Under the pieces are notes generated by a model. The model worked only from the letters and a program-made list of their open reading frames with translations. It searched no databases and was not told where the DNA came from. From the NCBI GenBank assembly GCA_000435835.1, contig FR883376.1, positions 1 to 10,724 of the forward strand: a stretch of DNA of 10,724 bases, read 5' to 3'. This document shows, piece after piece, positions 6,194 to 10,724 of this stretch. Position 1 is the stretch's first letter, and each line of letters begins with the position of its first letter. This DNA comes from Clostridium sp. CAG:221. GTDB taxonomy: Bacteria > Bacillota > Clostridia > Clostridiales > Clostridiaceae. Position numbers and translations under genes: made by a program.

Positions 6194-6919
6194 GTGAAGA
6201 AGGTATTGCTTTGTTTATTAATTTCAACTATAGTTTTAACTGGATGTGCATCTTCAAGTAAAAATGATAAAGGAGAAACCAATAGTACATCTGAGAACAA
6301 TGTTACAGAAAGCGTAGGAAATGAAAGTGATACAGCAAATTCTACTGATGCAAAAGATACTATAGAAAATAAAAAAATAGAATCTACTAACGAAGAGATA
6401 GAAAATACAGCAAGTGAAGAGAGCGATGTTAGTACTAGTTCACAATATAAGGTAGAAGAAAACATTCCTACAGAATATAAGAGTGCATTAAGAAAAGCAG
6501 AATCATATAGTGAGACTATGAATATGTCTAAAGCCGGAATATATGATCAGCTAACATCCGAATATGGTGAGAAGTTTACAGCTGAAGCTGCCCAATATGC
6601 TATAGACAATCTCCAAGCAGATTGGAATAAAAATGCCTTAGAAAAAGCAAAATTATATGCTGATACTATGAATATGTCTAAAGCTGGAGTATATGACCAA
6701 TTAATATCTGAATATGGTGAGAAGTTTACATTAGAAGAAGCGCAATATGCTATAGATAATGTACAAGCAGATTGGAAAGAAAATGCATTAAAAACAGCAA
6801 AATCATATCAAGAAATTATGTCTATGTCTCCAGCTGCAATATATGACCAATTAATATCAGAATATGGAGAAAAGTTTACTGCAGAGGAAGCACAATATGC
6901 TATAGATAATTTGCAGTAG
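6194..6919 (+). CDS. Ltp-family surface lipoprotein with three tandem repeats
   Basis: This is a secreted, lipid-anchored protein of 241 residues. The signal peptide MKKVLLCLLISTIVLTGC ends in a lipobox (LTGC) with C18 as the lipidated cysteine. A serine-, asparagine- and glutamate-rich linker (about 19-90) would span the wall. Residues 92-241 are three 50-residue repeats (92-141, 142-191, 192-241), each with a core like MSKAGIYDQLTSEYGEKF and AQYAIDNLQ. These match the 'host cell surface-exposed lipoprotein' (Ltp) repeats. The founding member, Ltp of Streptococcus thermophilus prophage TP-J34, blocks phage DNA injection; many other relatives are of unknown role. The start is GTG with AAGGA (6179-6183) 10 bases upstream. 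The gene is monocistronic with a hairpin after it. No prophage genes adjoin it, so a superinfection-exclusion role is only a possibility. Confidence 0.85.
   Translation: MKKVLLCLLISTIVLTGCASSSKNDKGETNSTSENNVTESVGNESDTANSTDAKDTIENKKIESTNEEIENTASEESDVSTSSQYKVEENIPTEYKSALRKAESYSETMNMSKAGIYDQLTSEYGEKFTAEAAQYAIDNLQADWNKNALEKAKLYADTMNMSKAGVYDQLISEYGEKFTLEEAQYAIDNVQADWKENALKTAKSYQEIMSMSPAAIYDQLISEYGEKFTAEEAQYAIDNLQ
6467..6916 (+). repeat. Three 150-bp tandem repeats within the lipoprotein gene
   Basis: The units are 6467-6616, 6617-6766 and 6767-6916, each exactly 50 codons. Unit boundaries are marked by the recurring CAATATGCTATAGA string near each end. The copies differ at many third positions and some codons, so the duplications are not very recent. 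Exact in-frame periodicity makes copy-number change by recombination possible. Confidence 0.8.
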
Positions 6920-6927
6920 AATAGTAA

Positions 6928-6956
6928 ACTGGCATTGAGAGTATCTCAATGCCAGT
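6928..6956. terminator. Hairpin terminator between lipoprotein gene and minus-strand gene
   Basis: ACTGGCATTGAGA (6928-6940), loop GTA, TCTCAATGCCAGT (6944-6956) is a perfect 13-bp stem. It lies between two convergent genes. The T tracts are weak on both sides (ATTTAAAATTT on plus, TTTACTATT on minus), but the stem is strong, so a two-way terminator is the likeliest role. Confidence 0.65.
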
Positions 6957-7004
6957 ATTTAAAATTTAATCTTACTAAATAAACATTTTTATTAATAAAG
7001 CTTC

Positions 7005-7328
7005 TTACATTAAAGTAGGGCCATTATTAAGATTTGGTAATGCACTAATATCAAATTTTTCCTTATCATTACCACTTTGTTCTGGATTGGTAACTTTATG
7101 CATATTATTTGCTACCTCTACAGCATCACCTAAAAAAGTCTCTTTGTTAGTGATTACTTTAGAATTAGAATAATTTAAGATATCTTCATTAGACAACTGA
7201 TCATTAAATTTCATTTCACCAATATCTTTATTAAGGCTTAACACCATTTCACCATCATTTGAATGAGAAATATTAGTTTTAAATTTATGGGATGATATAC
7301 CTACAGGATTACCATTTTTATCATGCAT
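7005..7328 (-). CDS. Small hypothetical protein, unrecognised
   Basis: I do not recognise this 107-residue protein. It is convincingly a gene: on the minus strand AAGGAGGT (7343-7336) is a perfect Shine-Dalgarno 7 bases from the ATG, and a hairpin lies beyond the stop. The protein is hydrophilic, rich in Asn, Asp, Lys and Ser, with no cysteine, signal peptide or membrane segment. The N-terminus (HDKNGNPVGISSHKF) looks like a beta hairpin; the middle (MVLSLNKDIGEMKFND) could form a small fold; the C-terminus (FDISALPNLNNGPTLM) looks extended. No Hint, HTH or metal motif is seen. It is divergent from the HD-domain gene across a 251-base gap (7329-7579) in which I see no other gene. A spore-associated or cytoplasmic structural role would be a guess. 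Confidence 0.7.
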   Translation of the reverse strand: MHDKNGNPVGISSHKFKTNISHSNDGEMVLSLNKDIGEMKFNDQLSNEDILNYSNSKVITNKETFLGDAVEVANNMHKVTNPEQSGNDKEKFDISALPNLNNGPTLM

Positions 7329-7579
7329 TAAATTTACCTCCTTAATTTATATTTATCTTATTATTTGGAGAAAGAGAAAATTAATTCATAAACCTCTTCA
7401 ATTATTAAATTATCAATATAACCCCATTAAAATTAAACGAAATGCTATTGTATCACTGTAGAAATAAGGCGCATTTTATTAAATTGTTAAAATAAACCTA
7501 GTTGTGAAGGAATTAATATTTTATTACATAAAAGTATAGACTATAGATATATATTTATTTACAAAGAAAGGATAATTAT

Positions 7580-8242
7580 ATGAAAAAAGAATTATTAGAA
7601 AAGATAATTGATCATTTATTAACAGATATAAAGCCATCAACATATATGAAATCAATAGAAGATGATTTATGGGGAACACCGCTGCAAATAATTAATGAAC
7701 TTAAAACTGTGGAGCAATCACCTAAATATCATCCAGAAGGAAATGTATATAATCATGTAATGCTTGTAGTGGATAAAGCTGCACAGGTACGTAGTTTAGC
7801 CAATAGTAAAAAAGAATTTATGTTAGCAGCACTTTTACATGATGTTGGAAAGAAGGCGGCAACAAAAAAGAATAGTAAGGGAAACTACACATCATATAAT
7901 CATGATAAAATTGGCGAAAAAATAGTTAATGATATGTTAACTCAATACGATATTAATAATATAGAACGTGAAAAAATAGTTAACTTAGTTAAATATCATA
8001 TGCATCATTTGTACATATTAAAAAATTTATCTTACGGAAATACAGAAGAAATGATAAAAAATGTAGACTTAAATGACATGATTCTTTTATTTATCAGTGA
8101 TAGATTAGGAAGAGGTCAAAAATGTAAAGATGACATTGAAAAGGAACTGTATGATGTAAAAACTATTATAGAGATACTAAAGAAAAAATATAATGTAGAT
8201 ATAGATGTTTTTGAAAAAGCATATAATTTAATAATTAGATAA
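7580..8242 (+). CDS. Stand-alone HD-domain phosphohydrolase
   Basis: This is a cytoplasmic metal-dependent phosphohydrolase of the HD superfamily, 220 residues. Candidate metal ligands are H59 (in VYNHVMLVVD), the H87-D88 pair (LLHDVGKK), H108/D109 (YNHDKIGE), H140 (KYHMHH) and D174 (SDRLGRG). The stretch SPKYHPEGNVYNH (47-59) and the order of motifs strongly resemble the C-terminal HD domain of bacterial CCA-adding tRNA nucleotidyltransferase, which has phosphodiesterase and phosphatase activities. Here the N-terminal nucleotidyltransferase half is absent, and the normal-looking start (AAAGGA at 7567-7572, 7 bases from the ATG) argues against truncation. Stand-alone proteins of this type are common in clostridia, and the substrate is unknown. 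spoIIM follows after 89 bases but appears to have its own promoter. Confidence 0.82.
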   Translation: MKKELLEKIIDHLLTDIKPSTYMKSIEDDLWGTPLQIINELKTVEQSPKYHPEGNVYNHVMLVVDKAAQVRSLANSKKEFMLAALLHDVGKKAATKKNSKGNYTSYNHDKIGEKIVNDMLTQYDINNIEREKIVNLVKYHMHHLYILKNLSYGNTEEMIKNVDLNDMILLFISDRLGRGQKCKDDIEKELYDVKTIIEILKKKYNVDIDVFEKAYNLIIR

Positions 8243-8257
8243 TCAAATGGCATTTAC

Positions 8258-8288
8258 ATATATTTAATTATGAATAACTTCATATACT
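8258..8288 (+). promoter_or_regulatory. Sigma-E-like promoter of spoIIM
   Basis: CATATACT (8281-8288) matches 7 of 8 positions of the B. subtilis sigma-E -10 consensus (CATACAHT). ATATATT (8258-8264) is a partial match to its -35 (KMATATT), with 16 bases between against a usual 14-15. B. subtilis spoIIM is a known sigma-E gene, which fits. A second, weaker CATAGTAT lies at 8293-8300. The start would be near 8295, leaving a short leader with GGAGGT (8320-8325) 6 bases before the ATG. Confidence 0.5.
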
Positions 8289-8331
8289 GCCTCATAGTAT
8301 ATAGGGAAAGAAAAAAACTGGAGGTTTAATA

Positions 8332-8958
8332 ATGAATGTTATTGATAAATTAAATAATAGTTATAGAGAAAATAGAATCTATTATTTTATGGTTTTAATT
8401 TTCTTTTGTGTTGGCATAGCATTAGGTGCATTTATGGTGAAATATATGAATGTTAATGATTCAACAGATCTGTCTAATTATTTTTCATCTTTTACAGAAA
8501 GCATACTGGTGAGCCAAGTAGAAAATACCAAATTATTCTTTAATATACTGATTAAAATATCAATTACAGTCGTAATAATAATTATATTAGGGTTTACTGT
8601 ATTTGGTATACCATTTATTTTGCTAATTGACTTAATTAAGGGATTTACATTAGGCTATACATTTACTTTTTTATTAACGACTTTTAATGGTAAAGGAATT
8701 TGGTTGGCAATAGTATCAATTTTACCACAAAATATTTTTTATATTCCAAGTTTTATTGCATTAAGTATAATTTCTATTGAATTTTCTGCTACAAAACTTC
8801 GATATAAGTTCTTTAATAAAGGGACAATAAATACAATAGTAAAGAAGGAATTAATTTTTAAAATAGGGGTTTTGGTATGTACATTTATAATTGGTGTGTT
8901 TATTGAAAGCTATATATGTCCAAATTTAATGAAATTTATTGTTACTAAAATTACTTAG
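8332..8958 (+). CDS. spoIIM: Stage II sporulation protein M (engulfment)
   Basis: SpoIIM is a mother-cell membrane protein that assembles with SpoIIP and SpoIID into the peptidoglycan-degrading complex driving engulfment of the forespore; it helps place the complex at the septum. The 208-residue protein has hydrophobic segments at about 17-37, 70-91, 92-114, 122-148 and 174-194, typical of the SpoIIM family. It has the family layout of a short cytoplasmic N-terminus, an amphipathic stretch (45-68), then IPFILLIDLIKGFTLGYT (93-110) and ILPQNIFYIPSFIALSIISI (130-149). Position next to a xerD-like gene and a nucleoside metabolism gene matches the B. subtilis neighbourhood and supports the call. 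A 10-bp hairpin follows its stop codon. Confidence 0.92.
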   Translation: MNVIDKLNNSYRENRIYYFMVLIFFCVGIALGAFMVKYMNVNDSTDLSNYFSSFTESILVSQVENTKLFFNILIKISITVVIIIILGFTVFGIPFILLIDLIKGFTLGYTFTFLLTTFNGKGIWLAIVSILPQNIFYIPSFIALSIISIEFSATKLRYKFFNKGTINTIVKKELIFKIGVLVCTFIIGVFIESYICPNLMKFIVTKIT

Positions 8959-8984
8959 TAAATTTCTGCATTTCCAGAAATTTA
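8959..8984 (+). terminator. Hairpin between spoIIM and xerD-like gene (weak terminator or processing site)
   Basis: TAAATTTCTG (8959-8968), loop CATTTC and CAGAAATTTA (8975-8984) form a perfect 10-bp stem directly after the spoIIM stop. No T tract follows, so termination would be partial at best. It might reduce readthrough into the next gene or protect the 3' end of the spoIIM message. Confidence 0.4.
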
Positions 8985-9011
8985 TGAGACCAAATAATAA
9001 TTAAAGGTGAA

Positions 9012-9902
9012 ATGGGGAGAGTTATGAAAGAAATAGTAAATGAATATAAAGAATATTTATTAAATAGTCACAAAAGTGAAAATACTGTTTATGCATATGT
9101 AACAGATGTAAATTTATATATAAAATACTTGAATTCAAAAGATATTTACTTAGATGAAACAGATAATCTAACAGTACTAGGATATATTCAATATCTATTG
9201 CAGGAAGGAAAGTCTGAACGTTCAATTAGCAGGATAGTAATAAGCTTGAGAAGTTTCTATAACTATCTTAAAGAGCATAAGATAATACGTGATATTCCGA
9301 AAATATACTATAAAAGCACAGATACGACTAAAAAGCTTCCAGAAATCCTTACTGTGGAAGAGGTAGATAAAATAATAAAAATAGTAGATAAAGATTGTAA
9401 TAAAGGAATTAGAGATAATGCTTTACTAGAACTTATGTATGCAACTGGCATGAAGGTATCTGAAATCATATCATTACAAGTGGAAGATATTAATTTAGAG
9501 CTATCATATGTCAGATGTCATGATAATAAAAATTATGAAAGACTTATTCCTATTGGCAGAAGTGCTGAAGCTGCACTTAAAGAATATCTATCTATAAGAG
9601 ATATGATTGCTGCAGCTGGTGTTCATAATTTATTTGTTAATTTGAATGGAAACAAATTAACAAGACAGGGAGTTTGGAGAATAGTTAAGGAATATTCTCA
9701 TAAGGCAGGAATAAAGAAAGATGTAAATTTAAATACATTCAGACATTCTTTTGCTGTGCATCTATTACAAAATGGTGCAAATGTGAGAGCTGTACAAAAA
9801 CTTCTTGGTAATCAAGTGTTGACTTATATGGACACATACTATGAAATTATCAATAATGATAAGATTAATGTGGTATATAAAAATTCACATCCAAGAGCTT
9901 AA
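9012..9902 (+). CDS. xerD: XerD-family tyrosine recombinase with degenerate active site
   Basis: By family this is a Xer recombinase, which normally resolves chromosome dimers at dif. The N-terminal SAM-like DNA-binding domain (about 6-96) and the catalytic domain (about 110-285) are complete and the length is usual. The catalytic set is not. The first arginine is K148 (ATGMKVSE instead of ATGLRVSE). The beta-hairpin lysine aligns with N172 (DNKN instead of GKGN). The HxxR histidine is N241 (NTFRH), while R244 is kept. The LLGH histidine is N267 (LLGN). The nucleophile Y276 is kept. So only R244 and Y276 of the six remain, and normal recombinase chemistry is doubtful. An intact 296-codon frame implies selection for some role. 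Two starts are possible: the ATG at 9012 (AAGGTG at 9004-9009, tight spacing) or the ATG at 9024 (GGGGAG at 9014-9019). Numbering here is from 9012. Confidence 0.88.
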   Translation: MGRVMKEIVNEYKEYLLNSHKSENTVYAYVTDVNLYIKYLNSKDIYLDETDNLTVLGYIQYLLQEGKSERSISRIVISLRSFYNYLKEHKIIRDIPKIYYKSTDTTKKLPEILTVEEVDKIIKIVDKDCNKGIRDNALLELMYATGMKVSEIISLQVEDINLELSYVRCHDNKNYERLIPIGRSAEAALKEYLSIRDMIAAAGVHNLFVNLNGNKLTRQGVWRIVKEYSHKAGIKKDVNLNTFRHSFAVHLLQNGANVRAVQKLLGNQVLTYMDTYYEIINNDKINVVYKNSHPRA

Positions 9903-9919
9903 TAATTTTATAAAAAAGG

Positions 9920-9948
9920 TGAACATTTTTAAAGTTAGATGATATAAT
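9920..9948 (+). promoter_or_regulatory. Extended -10 promoter of pdp
   Basis: TGAACA (9920-9925), a 17-base spacer and TATAAT (9943-9948) preceded by TGA (9940-9942) make a strong vegetative promoter. The leader would be about 100 bases. A second TATAAT (9975-9980) lacks a good -35. An inverted repeat TTAGCA-AA-TGCTAA (9990-10003) lies downstream of the predicted start, where a repressor could act; no specific regulator can be assigned. Confidence 0.55.
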
Positions 9949-10054
9949 TTGTAGTATTAAATGTTAAAAGTATGTATAATTAGAATAGGTTAGCAAATGC
10001 TAATTTAGACAAAGCTTATTACAGAATGGGTAACGCATAAGGAGGAAAAGTAAT

Positions 10055-10724
10055 ATGAGGATGTATGACATTATAATGAAAAAGAGAAAAGGGTATGAAT
10101 TATCTAAAGAAGAAATAGATTTTTTTGTTAATGGCTTTACTAAAGGTGAAATACCTGATTATCAGGTTTCTGCTTTGTTAATGACACTTTTCTTCAATGA
10201 AATGTCTAAAAGTGAGACAGCTAATTTGACAATGTCAATGGTTAATTCGGGAGATGTAATTGACTTATCGAAGATAAAAGGCGTTAAGGTTGATAAGCAT
10301 TCCACAGGGGGAGTAGGAGACAAGACATCAATATGTTTAACTCCACTAGTGGCATCTCTTGGAATACCTGTAGCAAAAATGTCTGGAAGAGGGCTAGGAC
10401 ATACAGGTGGAACTATTGATAAGTTAGAAAGTTTTAATGGTTTTTCTGTGGAATTAACAGAAGATCAATTTATCAATAATGTAAATAATATTAATATTGC
10501 AATTATGGGACAAAGCGGTAATCTTGTACCAGCTGATAAAAAACTTTATGCTCTTAGAGATGTAACAGCTACTGTTGATAATACGGCTCTTATTGCTTCA
10601 AGTATCATGAGTAAGAAACTTGCATCTGGTGCAGACGCAATAGTACTAGATGTAAAAGTTGGAGATGGTGCTTTTATGAAAACAGCAGAAACAGCTGAGG
10701 AATTAGCAAGTGAAATGGTTAGTA
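10055..10724 (+). CDS. pdp: Pyrimidine-nucleoside phosphorylase, 5' part (cut by window end)
   Basis: Pdp is a cytosolic salvage enzyme that splits uridine and thymidine (and deoxyuridine) with phosphate into the base and (deoxy)ribose 1-phosphate. About 223 of an expected 430-440 residues are present, and the frame runs off the right edge without a stop. The helical N-terminal domain (1-65) is followed by the phosphate-binding KHSTGGVGDKTS (81-92) and the family signature SGRGLGHTGGTIDKLE (110-125). The pyrimidine-binding residues R168, S183 and K187 are present at the same numbers as in the Bacillus enzymes. AAGGAGG (10039-10045) lies 9 bases before the ATG. The gene has its own promoter. 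DeoA (thymidine phosphorylase) is the close alternative name; the bacilliform spacing favours Pdp. Confidence 0.93.
   Translation, partial: MRMYDIIMKKRKGYELSKEEIDFFVNGFTKGEIPDYQVSALLMTLFFNEMSKSETANLTMSMVNSGDVIDLSKIKGVKVDKHSTGGVGDKTSICLTPLVASLGIPVAKMSGRGLGHTGGTIDKLESFNGFSVELTEDQFINNVNNINIAIMGQSGNLVPADKKLYALRDVTATVDNTALIASSIMSKKLASGADAIVLDVKVGDGAFMKTAETAEELASEMVS

Noticed and set aside
6142..6465. Minus-strand open frame over the lipoprotein start
   Set aside because: It is antisense to the signal peptide and Ser/Asn-rich linker; the serine- and valine-rich product is an artefact of that composition.
6467..6916. Tandem repeats as a CRISPR-like or satellite array
   Set aside because: The period is exactly 50 codons and the units encode a known protein repeat without spacers.
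9022..9225. Minus-strand open frame over the xerD-like gene
   Set aside because: It is a shadow of the conserved N-terminal recombinase domain.

Overview
The window is very AT-rich, with strong AAGGAGG-type ribosome binding sites, and it carries a sporulation locus (spo0A, spoIIM, a xerD-like gene, a pyrimidine-nucleoside phosphorylase gene). This points to an endospore-forming Clostridium (sensu stricto) chromosome. The spoIIM - xerD - nucleoside metabolism order at the right end resembles the B. subtilis spoIIM-xerD(ripX)-drm neighbourhood, so I read that side as conserved core. The stretch between spo0A and the HD-domain gene holds accessory cargo.

Layout. 1-50: terminator of an upstream gene outside the window. 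114-1198: spo0A with an extended -10 promoter and a long 3' hairpin terminator. 1201-1436: apparent debris of a small gene. 1520-3661: a two-gene polymorphic toxin/immunity module. The toxin has a helical LXG/WXG-like secretion-type N-terminus, a pretoxin glycine-rich segment, a Hint self-processing domain and a C-terminal LHH (HNH/EndoVII) nuclease; a SUKH (SMI1/KNR4) immunity gene follows. 3725-3787: the tail of a second, deleted SUKH-like gene, then a strong terminator. 4094-4696: maltose/galactoside-type O-acetyltransferase, convergent with brnQ (4757-6007, minus) across a bidirectional terminator. 6194-6919: a lipoprotein with three tandem 50-residue Ltp repeats, divergent from brnQ. 7005-7328 (minus): a small unrecognised protein with a perfect Shine-Dalgarno. 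7580-8242: stand-alone HD-domain phosphohydrolase. 8332-8958: spoIIM with a sigma-E-like promoter. 9012-9902: XerD-family protein. 10055 to the edge: Pdp, truncated by the window end.

How the genes relate. Spo0A starts sporulation, and SpoIIM acts later in engulfment (with SpoIID/SpoIIP) in the mother cell under sigma-E. The toxin and SUKH genes form a competition module, presumably exported by a type VII secretion system encoded elsewhere. BrnQ, the acetyltransferase and Pdp are housekeeping transport and metabolism.

Most worth a second look: the XerD-like protein keeps the nucleophilic tyrosine and the second arginine, but by my alignment has lost the first catalytic arginine (Lys), the conserved lysine (Asn) and both histidine positions (Asn, Asn). 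The reading frame is intact, so it may be a repurposed DNA-binding Xer paralogue at a sporulation locus. Second is the toxin island next to the sporulation master regulator, flanked by gene remnants on both sides. All family assignments are from reading motifs by eye; no database search was possible.
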